Shown here piece by piece: positions 44,296-52,588 of a DNA stretch of 64,000 nucleotides. Position numbers and translations under genes: made by a program. The notes under the pieces were generated by a model. It saw only the letters and a list, made by a program, of their open reading frames with translations, did no database searches and was not told where the DNA came from. Where the stretch lies: positions 12,402-76,401 of the forward strand of contig JANOSD010000113.1 of NCBI GenBank assembly GCA_031415655.1. The letters run 5' to 3'. How positions within the stretch are numbered: the stretch's first letter is position 1; each line of letters begins with the position of its first letter. This stretch comes from JAKOVR01 sp031415655 (GTDB lineage: Bacteria > Actinomycetota > Acidimicrobiia > Acidimicrobiales > Acidimicrobilacustridaceae).

Positions 44296-45600
44296 ATGAC
44301 GCAGCCATGGCAGCCCACTGGATGGACGAACGAACCCGGCCCCACTCCGCCGTTCGCGGCGCCGCCATTCGGAACCCCGGGTTACGGCGAACCGCAACCG
44401 CTGAACGCTCCACCGGCTTTTCCGCCCACCAGTCCTCCCACGTTCCCTCCCACCGCACCGCCCCATTCGTGGGATGCCGGTGCCCCCATGCCCACGTCCC
44501 CGACCCCGGGTCTCTCCTCTCCTCCCGCTCGACGCGGGGTCGGCGGACGTGTGGCGTTGGTCGTGCTCTCGGCGACCAGCCTGGTAGGAGTCGGGTGGAT
44601 CGGTCGAGATCTCACCACGGGGAGCAACACCGTTTCCTCGATCGTGGGAGCACCGACCTCGTCCACGGGGGCCAGCGTGCAAACCACGCAGAATAGCAAC
44701 GGCGTCACCCCGCAGATCGCAGTCACCGGTGATGAGCCGGCTCAGGCCGTCGCGGCCGCGCTCGGACCGGCGGTCGTGAAAATTCTCACCGAAGACGGAC
44801 TCGGCTCCGGTGTCGTCTACGACGCAGAGGGTTTCGTGCTCACCAATGCCCACGTGATCGGGGAAGCCGCAACCGTCAGCGTGCAGTTCTCCGATGGCGA
44901 CCAAGTCGAGGCTTCGGTGGTCGGTCGAGATCCTGGATCCGACATCGCCGTACTCAAACTCGACTCGACCGGTCGCAGCGCCGTTGCCCGACTGGCGCAG
45001 GATCCGCCCGCAGTCGGTTCGACCGCCATTGCCATTGGGAGCCCGTTTGGGTTCGACCAGACCGTCACGGCCGGCATCGTCAGCGCCGTCGACCGCCCGG
45101 TGGAGGACCAGAGTGGGGGAACACGGGCGGCGATCACCATCAACATGATTCAGACCGATGCGCCGATCAATCCCGGCAACTCCGGTGGTGCGTTGGCCAA
45201 CCGCAACGGCGAAGTGATTGGCATCAATACCGCAATCTTCAGCCAGAGCGGGGAAAATAACGGCATCGGGTTCGCCATCCCGATCCAGACGGCCAAAGGG
45301 GTCGCCGACAAGATCGTGAAGGGTGAGTCACTCGACAAGGGCTACCTCGGCGCCACGTTGAAGTCGCCGACTACAGGCGACGCCGGTGCGCAGATCGTCA
45401 CCGTCGCCCAAGGCAGTCCCGCATCCAAGGCCGGCCTCAAACGCAACGACGTGATCACCGCGATCGACGGTCAAGCCATCAAGAGCCGCGGTGATCTCTC
45501 CGCTCGGATCACCGCCCGATCGCCCGGCGACGTCGTAAAGCTCGACGTGATCCGCAACAGCGAGCAGATCAACGTCGAAGTGACCCTCGGCAAAAAGTAG
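44296..45600 (+). CDS. htrA: HtrA/DegP-family membrane serine protease
   Basis: 434 aa from ATG 44296. A Pro-rich cytoplasmic N-terminus (~80 residues) and one membrane segment (about 84-101) precede a trypsin-like domain with catalytic His186 (LTNAHVIGE), Asp216 (GSDIAVLKLD) and Ser296 (INPGNSGGAL), then a PDZ domain (~355-430, VTVAQGSPASKAGLKRNDVI). Likely exported-face quality-control protease like mycobacterial HtrA/PepD, and plausibly controlled by the two-component pair upstream. Confidence 0.95.
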   Translation: MTQPWQPTGWTNEPGPTPPFAAPPFGTPGYGEPQPLNAPPAFPPTSPPTFPPTAPPHSWDAGAPMPTSPTPGLSSPPARRGVGGRVALVVLSATSLVGVGWIGRDLTTGSNTVSSIVGAPTSSTGASVQTTQNSNGVTPQIAVTGDEPAQAVAAALGPAVVKILTEDGLGSGVVYDAEGFVLTNAHVIGEAATVSVQFSDGDQVEASVVGRDPGSDIAVLKLDSTGRSAVARLAQDPPAVGSTAIAIGSPFGFDQTVTAGIVSAVDRPVEDQSGGTRAAITINMIQTDAPINPGNSGGALANRNGEVIGINTAIFSQSGENNGIGFAIPIQTAKGVADKIVKGESLDKGYLGATLKSPTTGDAGAQIVTVAQGSPASKAGLKRNDVITAIDGQAIKSRGDLSARITARSPGDVVKLDVIRNSEQINVEVTLGKK

Positions 45601-45683
45601 CCGGCTCACCTCAACGCCACTCGCACACGCTCGACGTTCTGACCACGCCAGGAGTTCCTGGCCGAACGAACGGCAACTGATGT

Positions 45684-45739
45684 CCCGTGACCCTCGGGGG
45701 CAAGACAGTGAAGGGGGTCGACCCTTCGAAGGTCACGGG
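45684..45739 (+). other. Candidate structured RNA segment after htrA
   Basis: CCCGTGACC (45684-45692) pairs perfectly with GGTCACGGG (45731-45739); the enclosed sequence can form AAGGG/CCCTT closed by GGTCGA. Together with the terminator 16 nt downstream this could be the 3' part of the htrA mRNA or a small RNA. I do not recognise it as SRP RNA, tmRNA, 6S RNA or a tRNA. Confidence 0.4.
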
Positions 45740-45754
45740 TGTTCCCAGCAGGGC

Positions 45755-45793
45755 AGAACCGCAGCGCCACAGCGTTGCGGTTCTTCCCTTTTT
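45755..45793 (+). terminator. Intrinsic terminator
   Basis: AGAACCGCAGCG (45755-45766) pairs with CGTTGCGGTTCT (45773-45784; one G-T pair) around a 6-nt loop, followed by TCCCTTTTT (45785-45793). It is the best rho-independent terminator in the window, 155 nt after the htrA stop. Confidence 0.75.
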
Positions 45794-45921
45794 GCGGGTG
45801 CCGCAGCCAGAGGGGAGGAGCGGGGTAGCGACGCTCGATGGTGAGTTCGGAGGCTCGTCGAACGTCGTCCGCACGGGTAGCGGTATCGCACCCGGCTGGG
45901 GTGGGGTTTTGAGGGGCTGAG

Positions 45922-45927
45922 TAGCAT
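45922..45927 (+). promoter_or_regulatory. -10 element of a probable leaderless ftsY transcript
   Basis: TAGCAT lies 6 nt before the GTG start at 45934, with no ribosome-binding site. The same hexamer precedes divIVA. Confidence 0.55.
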
Positions 45928-45933
45928 CTGGAT

Positions 45934-47244
45934 GTGAGTTCCACTTTGTTATCTCTCGTCCTCGCTGTCGCCGTGCTGGCTGCGGTGCTCGGTGTCACCG
46001 CTGGGCTCGTTGTCCAACGACGCAAACGGGGCATCCCGCTCGAACCCGGTCCCGCCGCGAAGGGTGTGCCGCCCGAGGTGAAAGCCGAGGTCGAACAGCG
46101 CAAGGCCGAGTTCCTTGAACGGCTCGACCGGGAGATCGAGGAAGCCAGCCTCACGGGCGCTGATGCATCGCCCGACGAGCTCGCCGATTCGGCGCGTTCG
46201 AAGCTGGTCACCACGCAGGACGTGGGCGCCGACGCCGAAGGCGCAACCGGGGTTCCTATCCTCTCGGACTCCGACGCCGAGTTCGTGCTCGACGACGAGC
46301 TCGTCGGCGTCGAGGAGCGGACGGTCGTCAGCCCCGTCAAACCTCGGTTTCGCGATCGGCTGGCCAAGGCCCGAGACAAGTTCTCTGGAGCTTTCGGTGC
46401 ACTTCGTAAAGGCAAGATCGACGACGACACCTGGGAAGAACTGGAGTATGCGCTCATCGGCGCCGACGTCGGCCTCGACGCTACCCAGGAACTGCTCGGA
46501 CACGTGCGAGACACGGTGAAATCCGAGGGCTACACCGAAGGCGCCCAACTGCTCGATGCACTCAAGGCGGAGATGAAGGCTCGCTTGGCGGCTTCTTCGG
46601 GTGGCTCGATCGAACTCCGCTACGCCGACGAATCACCAACGGTATGGCTGTTCGTGGGGGTCAACGGCGTGGGGAAGACCACCACGATCGGCAAACTGGG
46701 CAAACGTGAGGTCGACGATGGCAAGAAGGTGGTGATGGCCGCTGGCGACACGTTCCGCGCCGCCGCGGCGGAGCAACTCGAAACCTGGGCGGAGCGGGTG
46801 GGTGCCGATTGTGTGCGCGGGGCGGATGGCGGCGATCCCAGTTCGGTGATCTTCGACGCCATCGAATCAGCGGCGGCGAAGTCGGCCGACTTGGTGTTGG
46901 CCGATACGGCCGGCCGGCTGCACAACAAGGCAAATCTCATGGAGGAGTTGAGCAAGGTACGACGCGTGGCCGACAAGGGGGCCGGGACGGTCACCGAGGT
47001 GCTGCTCGTGCTCGACGCCACCGTGGGTCAGAACGGTCTCGAACAGGCCAAGCAGTTCGCCGAGGCCGCCGCCCTCACCGGCGTGGTGCTCACCAAACTC
47101 GACGGGTCCGCCAAAGGTGGCATCGTGTTCGCCATCCAGAACCAACTCGGGATCCCGGTGAAACTCGTGGGTCTCGGCGAGACCGCCGACGACCTCGTGC
47201 GATTCGACGCCGATGAGTTCGTCGACGCCCTTTTCGCCGAGTAA
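45934..47244 (+). CDS. ftsY: Signal recognition particle receptor FtsY
   Basis: SRP receptor GTPase for cotranslational membrane targeting. 436 aa from GTG 45934. Unlike E. coli FtsY it begins with a membrane segment (LLSLVLAVAVLAAVLGVTAGLVV), then an acidic A domain (~30-130) and the NG domain: G1 GVNGVGKTTTIGKL, DTFRAAAAEQL, DTAGRLHNKANLMEEL, TKLDGSAKGG. Alone after the htrA terminator, separated from ffh by one gene. Confidence 0.96.
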   Translation: MSSTLLSLVLAVAVLAAVLGVTAGLVVQRRKRGIPLEPGPAAKGVPPEVKAEVEQRKAEFLERLDREIEEASLTGADASPDELADSARSKLVTTQDVGADAEGATGVPILSDSDAEFVLDDELVGVEERTVVSPVKPRFRDRLAKARDKFSGAFGALRKGKIDDDTWEELEYALIGADVGLDATQELLGHVRDTVKSEGYTEGAQLLDALKAEMKARLAASSGGSIELRYADESPTVWLFVGVNGVGKTTTIGKLGKREVDDGKKVVMAAGDTFRAAAAEQLETWAERVGADCVRGADGGDPSSVIFDAIESAAAKSADLVLADTAGRLHNKANLMEELSKVRRVADKGAGTVTEVLLVLDATVGQNGLEQAKQFAEAAALTGVVLTKLDGSAKGGIVFAIQNQLGIPVKLVGLGETADDLVRFDADEFVDALFAE

Positions 47245-47296
47245 CCACGCCGCTTCCGTCGCTACAACATCGCTCCAACAGCATCAAGGACACCTC

Positions 47297-47971
47297 ATGC
47301 GCATGCCTCGACCCCGTATCCCGTTCAGCCCCCGCCTGCCGCTCAGCCTCCGTGCCATCGCGAACCCAGGTCAGTCTTCTGGTCCGGTCGCCGCGATCGC
47401 CTCGGCGGTGGAGGCCATCGACGCAGTGCGGCCCGCCGACGGCCGGGCCCGCCATCAAGGAGGTGCGGTGCGCCCCCAGGTCCGCACTCGGCGAAGCAAA
47501 GCGGGCACCGCCATCCGAGTGGGATTTTTGCCCGTCAAACTCGGGTCCCGATTGCTCGGCGTGAGTTTTAAGCTTGGCTACAAGGCGGGGGGTGTGCCGG
47601 TACGCGTATCGACTCGGGTGGTGCGCATCGTGGGCTGGCGGACGGTGGCGGTGTTCCTGTCGGGCCTGTTCCTCGGCTTGCTCGCCGCGCCGGTGAAGGG
47701 CGCAGTACTTCGGGCCAACCTTGCCCGCCTTGCCGGTGGCGCACGCAAATCATCGCCGCCACCGGACCTTGCCGACACCGTCACCTTCGAGTTGGCTCAC
47801 GCCCCTCGCACCTGGCACCTGGCCCAGCCCACGGTGTCAGTCGACGGGGCAGCTGTCACCCTGGCCGGTAGCGTGCCCGATGTTGCTGCTTTGGAAGAGC
47901 TTGCTCGGGTTGCGGCGGCGATTCCCGGCGTCGCGTCTGTCGCCAACCTCCTCACCGTCACCCCCGGGTAG
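47297..47971 (+). CDS. BON-domain membrane protein
   Basis: 224 aa from ATG 47297 (AAGGA upstream). A basic N-terminal half with one membrane segment (TVAVFLSGLFLGLLAAPV, ~residues 116-133) and a C-terminal BON domain (~155-224, VTFELAHAPRTWHLAQPTVSV to GVASVANLLTVTPG). BON domains bind lipid or peptidoglycan-proximal ligands. Cargo unknown; the position between ftsY and ffh may be incidental. Confidence 0.78.
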   Translation: MRMPRPRIPFSPRLPLSLRAIANPGQSSGPVAAIASAVEAIDAVRPADGRARHQGGAVRPQVRTRRSKAGTAIRVGFLPVKLGSRLLGVSFKLGYKAGGVPVRVSTRVVRIVGWRTVAVFLSGLFLGLLAAPVKGAVLRANLARLAGGARKSSPPPDLADTVTFELAHAPRTWHLAQPTVSVDGAAVTLAGSVPDVAALEELARVAAAIPGVASVANLLTVTPG

Positions 47972-47974
47972 GCT
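47969..47974 (+). promoter_or_regulatory. Possible -10 element before ffh
   Basis: TAGGCT overlaps the stop of the BON gene and lies 9 nt before the ffh ATG (47984); no Shine-Dalgarno is present. It fits the same start-proximal pattern as at ftsY, less tightly. Confidence 0.35.
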
Positions 47975-47983
47975 CGCTGCCTC

Positions 47984-49492
47984 ATGTTCGATGCACTGTC
48001 AGACCGTTTCGAGGGGATCTTCACCAAGCTGCGCGGCAAAGGCCGCCTGAGCGAGGAAGACGTCGACGAAGCCCTCAAGGAAATTCGACTGGCGCTCCTT
48101 GAAGCCGATGTCAACTTCAAGGTCGTCAAGAACTTCATTGCCCGGGTGAAGGAAGCCCTGGTGGGGGAGGACCTCAACCAGGCGCTGCGTCCCGACCAGC
48201 AGGTGATCAAAGCCGTTCACGACGAGCTGGTGAACACCCTCGGGGGTGAAACCCTCAAGATCACCTTCGCCGCCAAACCTCCCACCGTTATCCTCATGGC
48301 CGGTTTGCAGGGTTCGGGCAAAACCACCACCTCCGCCAAACTCGCCCGCTGGTTCAAGAGCCAAGGCCGCAACCCCATGCTGGTGGGCGCCGACCTCCAG
48401 CGTCCCGCCGCGGTGCAGCAGCTCCGCACCCTCGGGAACCAAGCGCAGGTGCCGGTCTTCAGTGAACCGAGCGATCCCGTTGCGGTGTGCGCGGCGGCGA
48501 TGGTCGAAGCCAAACGCCTTGGGCGAGATGTGGTGATCCTCGATACCGCTGGCCGTCTTGCCCTTGATGCCGAGCTCATGGAGCAGGTGCGCCAGATCAG
48601 TGAGGTCACCAAACCGCACTACACGTTCTTGGTGATCGACTCAATGACCGGACAGGACGCAGTCACCACGGCTGAGGCGTTCCACGAGACCCTGGCCCTC
48701 GACGCGGTGATCCTCACCAAGCTCGACGGCGATGCTCGTGGCGGTGCCGCGCTGTCAGTGAAAGAGGTCGTAGGTCGGCCCATCGCTTTCGTGTCCACCG
48801 GCGAGAAACTCAAAGACTTCGACCTTTTCCATCCGGACCGGCTCGCCGGCCGAATCCTTGGCATGGGCGACGTGCTCACCCTCATCGAGAAGGCCGAGGA
48901 GGTGTTCGAGAAAGACGAGGCTGAAGCCGCCGCCACCAAGCTCATGGAGGGGCACTTCACCCTGGAGGACTTCCTGGAGCAGATGCGCCAGGTGCGAAAG
49001 ATGGGTCCGCTCAACAACCTCATGAAGATGATGCCGGGCATGCCCAAAGAAATGCGCGACGTCGAGATCGACGACCGCGAGATCGATGGCATCGAAGCGA
49101 TCATCTTGTCGATGACACCGGCGGAACGGAAACGGCCGGAACTGATTGATACGTCGCGACGCAATCGCATCGCCCTGGGTTGCGGAAAGGATGCCGCCGA
49201 TGTTGGCGCCCTCGTTACGCAGTTCGGCGAGATGCAAAAGATGATGAAACGTATGGGTGGTTTCGGGTCGAAGAAGGTGAAACCCCCCCGGCAGGGCAAG
49301 AGCGGCAAGGGGAAGAAGGGGCCGGGCGGTGGTCGTACCTCCGGCGGGCGTACCACCGTGAAGGGTCCCCGGATGCCCATGATTCCGGCCGATATTACCG
49401 CTGGTCTCCGGCTTCCTGGGCTCGAACAAGGCGGTGAAGCTGGCGTCGGCGGGCTTGGCGGGCTTGACGATCTCGATGGCTTTGGCCGCTGA
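47984..49492 (+). CDS. ffh: Signal recognition particle protein Ffh
   Basis: SRP54 GTPase that binds signal sequences together with SRP RNA. 502 aa. N domain, G domain (GLQGSGKTTTSAKLA, DLQRPAAVQQL, DTAGRLALDAELM, TKLDGDARGGAALS), then a methionine-rich M domain (MRQVRKMGPLNNLMKMMPGMP, MQKMMKRMGGFG) and a Lys/Gly-rich tail ending in GGLGGLDDLDGFGR. No SRP RNA gene is recognisable in the window. Confidence 0.97.
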   Translation: MFDALSDRFEGIFTKLRGKGRLSEEDVDEALKEIRLALLEADVNFKVVKNFIARVKEALVGEDLNQALRPDQQVIKAVHDELVNTLGGETLKITFAAKPPTVILMAGLQGSGKTTTSAKLARWFKSQGRNPMLVGADLQRPAAVQQLRTLGNQAQVPVFSEPSDPVAVCAAAMVEAKRLGRDVVILDTAGRLALDAELMEQVRQISEVTKPHYTFLVIDSMTGQDAVTTAEAFHETLALDAVILTKLDGDARGGAALSVKEVVGRPIAFVSTGEKLKDFDLFHPDRLAGRILGMGDVLTLIEKAEEVFEKDEAEAAATKLMEGHFTLEDFLEQMRQVRKMGPLNNLMKMMPGMPKEMRDVEIDDREIDGIEAIILSMTPAERKRPELIDTSRRNRIALGCGKDAADVGALVTQFGEMQKMMKRMGGFGSKKVKPPRQGKSGKGKKGPGGGRTSGGRTTVKGPRMPMIPADITAGLRLPGLEQGGEAGVGGLGGLDDLDGFGR

Positions 49493-49649
49493 GCTTGCCC
49501 GGAAGGGTGTTTTCGCGGCAGGCTATCGGGTCCCTTCCGCCGGTCGGCGGGGGTAGGCGTCGCTCAAAGTCGGCGCTCACGTCGAATGAACTACCGGTGC
49601 GCACCGAGCCCACCGGCCCATGGTCCCCAGTCGGGGCAAGGAGAACATC

Positions 49650-49928
49650 GTGGTCAAGCTCCGCCTGAAGCGGATGGGCAAGAAGAAGCAGCCCACCTAC
49701 CGAGTTGTCGCCGCTGATGCGCGGTCCCCCCGCGATGGTGCCTTCATCGAATCGATCGGTCACTACGACCCCCGCACCGATCCGTCCACCATCGTGATCG
49801 ACAACGACAAGGCCGTTGGTTGGCTCTCGAAGGGTGCCCAGCCCACCGAAACCGTGCAACGTCTTCTCAAGATCACCGGTGCGTGGGAGCAGTTCGAGGC
49901 CACCAAGTCCAAGGCCAAGGCATCGTGA
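49650..49928 (+). CDS. rpsP: 30S ribosomal protein S16
   Basis: 92 aa from GTG 49650 (VKLRLKRMGKKKQPTYRVV), with AAGGAG 6 nt upstream; this is the conventional S16 start. The stop overlaps the next gene as GTGA. First gene of the rpsP-khpA-rimM-trmD-rplS operon. Confidence 0.96.
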   Translation: MVKLRLKRMGKKKQPTYRVVAADARSPRDGAFIESIGHYDPRTDPSTIVIDNDKAVGWLSKGAQPTETVQRLLKITGAWEQFEATKSKAKAS

Positions 49929-50347
49929 CCGAAGCCGACGCGGTTGCCAGCGAAGACGAACTCGTTGGTGAAGACGAGGGTGCGGGCGAAGACGAACTTG
50001 CTGACGGTGATGAGGGTGTCGATCCGAACGCCCTCGTTGCCAACTCCGGCTCCGGCTCCGGCTCCGACGATGACGATGATGACGATGACGACGATGGTCG
50101 GGTCAATCCCGACCGGTCTCGTGATGTCCTTGAGTTCCTCGTAAAGAGCCTGGTCGACGATCCGTCCGCGGTTGATGTCGAGGTTGACGATCGTGGCCGC
50201 AAGCCCACCCTGAACGTCTCGGTCGCGCAGGGCGACATGGGCCGCATCATCGGCCGGCGCGGCCACATCGCGCAGTCGATCCGTCGGGTCACACGGGCCG
50301 CCGCGGTCAAGGACGGCACCGAGATCAACATCGAGTTCCTCGACTGA
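49925..50347 (+). CDS. khpA: KH-domain RNA-binding protein KhpA (acidic N-terminus)
   Basis: 140 aa from GTG 49925, overlapping rpsP. The C-terminal ~75 residues are a KH domain (GMGRIIGRRGHIAQSIRRVTRAA) with the GxxG loop GRRG. The first ~65 residues are highly acidic, with about ten consecutive Asp, and are absent from typical 75-80-aa KhpA proteins. KhpA binds RNA broadly, often with KhpB; it lies between rpsP and rimM here as in most Firmicutes and Actinobacteria. Confidence 0.9.
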   Translation: MTEADAVASEDELVGEDEGAGEDELADGDEGVDPNALVANSGSGSGSDDDDDDDDDDGRVNPDRSRDVLEFLVKSLVDDPSAVDVEVDDRGRKPTLNVSVAQGDMGRIIGRRGHIAQSIRRVTRAAAVKDGTEINIEFLD

Positions 50348-50371
50348 TCTCCCCGACCGGGATCTATCTTC

Positions 50372-50908
50372 GTGGCTGAGCCACCCGTTCTTCTTGAGAT
50401 CGGGCGCATCGGACGCGCCCACGGGCTGCGGGGCGAACTGCTGGTGTCACTCACCACCAACGTCGATGATCGCCTTGTCCCCGGGCTTGTGCTTCAGGCC
50501 GGCGACCGAGAACTGGTGATCGACGCCGTACGTCCTCATCAAGGCAAATGGATCGTGCAGTTTGTTGGGGTTCCCGACCGCACCGCAGCGGAGGCGCTGG
50601 CCCATCGCCCGATCCTCGGTGTTCCCGTGCTCGACCCGAACGAGCTCTGGATCCACGAGTTGATCGGCAGCGAGTTGTTTGATGTTGACGGCCGCTCGTA
50701 CGGTCGGGTGGCCACGGTGCTCGACAATCCCGCCGCCGACATCCTCGAGCTCGAATCGGGGTTGCTCGTGCCATTGAACTTCGTGGTGGAATCGGGCGGG
50801 GGCCGCATCGTGGTCGATCCCCCCAAAGGACTGCTCGACCTCGATGAGGCGGTTGCGGTCCCTGGTGATGGCGCACCCGCTGGCGAGCCGTCAAACCCGT
50901 TGGCCTGA
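50372..50908 (+). CDS. rimM: Ribosome maturation factor RimM
   Basis: 16S rRNA processing protein that binds S19. 178 aa from GTG 50372. RimM N-domain (LLEIGRIGRAHGLRGELLV) and PRC barrel (LWIHELIGSELFDVDGRSYG to DPPKGLLDL). The stop overlaps the trmD start by 1 nt. Confidence 0.95.
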   Translation: MAEPPVLLEIGRIGRAHGLRGELLVSLTTNVDDRLVPGLVLQAGDRELVIDAVRPHQGKWIVQFVGVPDRTAAEALAHRPILGVPVLDPNELWIHELIGSELFDVDGRSYGRVATVLDNPAADILELESGLLVPLNFVVESGGGRIVVDPPKGLLDLDEAVAVPGDGAPAGEPSNPLA

Positions 50909-51633
50909 TGCGGATCGACGTCCTCACCATCTTTCCGGAGATGGTGACGACCTTCGCCGGGGAGAGCCTGCTGGGCAAGGCGCAGAGTCGGGGTTTGCTC
51001 GACGTTCGTGTGCACGACCTTCGCGCCGTCACCACGGACGCCCACCGCACCGTGGATGACGCCCCCTTCGGCGGAGGTGCGGGCATGGTGCTCGCACCGG
51101 GCCCGATTTTCGACACGGTGGACACGGTGGACCCTCCCCGGCCGCTGTTCTATCTCGGACCGGCGGGCCGTCGGTTCGACCAATCCGTCGCCCGAGAGTT
51201 GGCGGCGCTTGATGGTTTCTCGCTGCTCTGCGGACGGTACGAAGGGGTCGACGAGCGAGTGCGCACCCACCTCGTCGACGGTGAACTATCGATCGGCGAC
51301 TACGTGCTGTCCGGGGGTGAGGTAGCGGCCATGGTGGTACTCGAGGCCGTCGGCCGGCTCGTTCCTGGTGTCATGGGAAACGCCGCCTCGGCCGTCGACG
51401 AGTCGTTTACCGATCACTTGCTTGAATACCCGCACTACACCCGACCAGCCGAGTTTCGGGGCCTTGTTGTGCCTGAGGTTCTGCGCTCGGGTGACCATGC
51501 TCGTGTGGGCCGCTGGCGCCACGCCGCAGCGTTGCGGCGAACCGGGGCTACCCGTCCCGACTTGATTGAGCATCGCGGCGGACTTACCGAAGCCGAGCGA
51601 CAGCTGCTCGCCGAGTTCCCCGATGCCGACTGA
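50908..51633 (+). CDS. trmD: tRNA (guanine37-N1)-methyltransferase TrmD
   Basis: SPOUT methyltransferase for m1G37. 241 aa. MRIDVLTIFPEM start, the trefoil-knot AdoMet site LLCGRYEGVDERV and IGDYVLSGGEVAAM, and LEYPHYTRP are all present. Start ATG 50908 shares its A with the rimM stop (TGATG). Confidence 0.97.
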   Translation: MRIDVLTIFPEMVTTFAGESLLGKAQSRGLLDVRVHDLRAVTTDAHRTVDDAPFGGGAGMVLAPGPIFDTVDTVDPPRPLFYLGPAGRRFDQSVARELAALDGFSLLCGRYEGVDERVRTHLVDGELSIGDYVLSGGEVAAMVVLEAVGRLVPGVMGNAASAVDESFTDHLLEYPHYTRPAEFRGLVVPEVLRSGDHARVGRWRHAAALRRTGATRPDLIEHRGGLTEAERQLLAEFPDAD

Positions 51634-51641
51634 CCGGTATT

Positions 51642-51664
51642 CGGGCGATGGGTGCCATCGCCCG
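51642..51664 (+). other. Perfect hairpin between trmD and rplS
   Basis: CGGGCGATGG (51642-51651) and CCATCGCCCG (51655-51664) pair perfectly around GTG. No T-run follows. It may attenuate or stabilise the operon mRNA before rplS. Confidence 0.5.
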
Positions 51665-51787
51665 TCGTGGGCGGGGTCGGCCGCTTTGGTTCACCGGCCC
51701 TGTTCCTCGTAGTCTGACCACTTCCGCCACTGTGTTCCTTGGGTTTGGCGGGGCCCTCAAACCGCCTCTCGTGCAGGAGTGTTCTTC

Positions 51788-52135
51788 ATGAACTCCGTCA
51801 TCGATCTCGTTGACGAGCGCAGCGTTCGGGACGACATCCCCGAATTCTCGCCCGGCGACACCCTCAAGGTCCATGTCCGAGTCGTGGAAGGCACGCGCGA
51901 ACGTGTCCAGGTGTTCCAGGGTGCGGTCATCCGCCGGCAGGGCTCGGGCATCCGCGAGACCTTCACCGTCCGCAAGGTGAGTTTCGGCGTCGGCGTCGAG
52001 CGCACGTTCCCCCTTCATACGCCGATCATCCAGAAGATCGAGCTGATCACCCGTGGCGATGTTCGTCGGGCCAAGCTCTATTACCTGCGTGATCGGGTTG
52101 GCAAGGCAGCCAAGATCAAAGAGAAGCGCGACTAG
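51788..52135 (+). CDS. rplS: 50S ribosomal protein L19
   Basis: 115 aa from ATG 51788, with AGGAG 8 nt upstream (GTG 51779 is in frame but overlaps it). IPEFSPGDTLKVHVRVVEG, VFQGAVIRRQGSG and KVSFGVGVERTFPLHTP are diagnostic. In many actinobacteria lepB and rnhB follow; here the next gene is the DUF2469 protein. Confidence 0.96.
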   Translation: MNSVIDLVDERSVRDDIPEFSPGDTLKVHVRVVEGTRERVQVFQGAVIRRQGSGIRETFTVRKVSFGVGVERTFPLHTPIIQKIELITRGDVRRAKLYYLRDRVGKAAKIKEKRD

Positions 52136-52249
52136 TTGGCGGTGGCAGCTCCGGCTGCCATTCTTTCGGCCCCGACGTCCGTCCGCTGCCAGAGACGTCG
52201 CAGTAGGGCCTTTTCCCCAATCCGCGCTGGCCAACCGGAGGAGAAACCG

Positions 52250-52588
52250 GTGAGTGCCGAAGAGCTTGAGGCCTTTGAGGCCGATCTTCGAATGAGGTTG
52301 TACCAGGAGTATCGCGACGTCAGCGGCATGTTCCGTTTCGTCGTGGAGACCGAACGCGGGGTCTACCTCGCCAACGAAGTGCACCACGAGGTGGCCATTG
52401 CCGATGGGCACCCTTACGTAAGCATTGAGTTGCGCGACGCCTGGGTGTGGGACATGTACCGCCAGACCCGTTTTTCGCCGTCGGTCCGGCTCGTTGCGTT
52501 TGACGACGTGTCCATCGAGGAACTCCCCCCAACCGACTTCGAGCCACCCAATACCGGGATTAACGACCCCGGATCACCCGTCGGATGA
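52250..52588 (+). CDS. DUF2469 family protein
   Basis: 112 aa from GTG 52250, with GGAGGAG 6 nt upstream. SAEELEAFEADLRMRLYQEYRDV, FVVETERGVYLANEV and LRDAWVWDMYRQTRF match the actinobacterial DUF2469 family, which is almost always encoded next to yraN and near rplS. Function unknown; the conserved Trp/Tyr-rich core suggests a ligand- or protein-binding fold. Confidence 0.92.
   Translation: MSAEELEAFEADLRMRLYQEYRDVSGMFRFVVETERGVYLANEVHHEVAIADGHPYVSIELRDAWVWDMYRQTRFSPSVRLVAFDDVSIEELPPTDFEPPNTGINDPGSPVG

Noticed and set aside
45700..45795. A tRNA or SRP RNA gene after htrA
   Set aside because: CCCTTCGAAGG resembles a T-loop but no acceptor or anticodon stems fit, and the conserved SRP RNA tetraloop sequence is absent.
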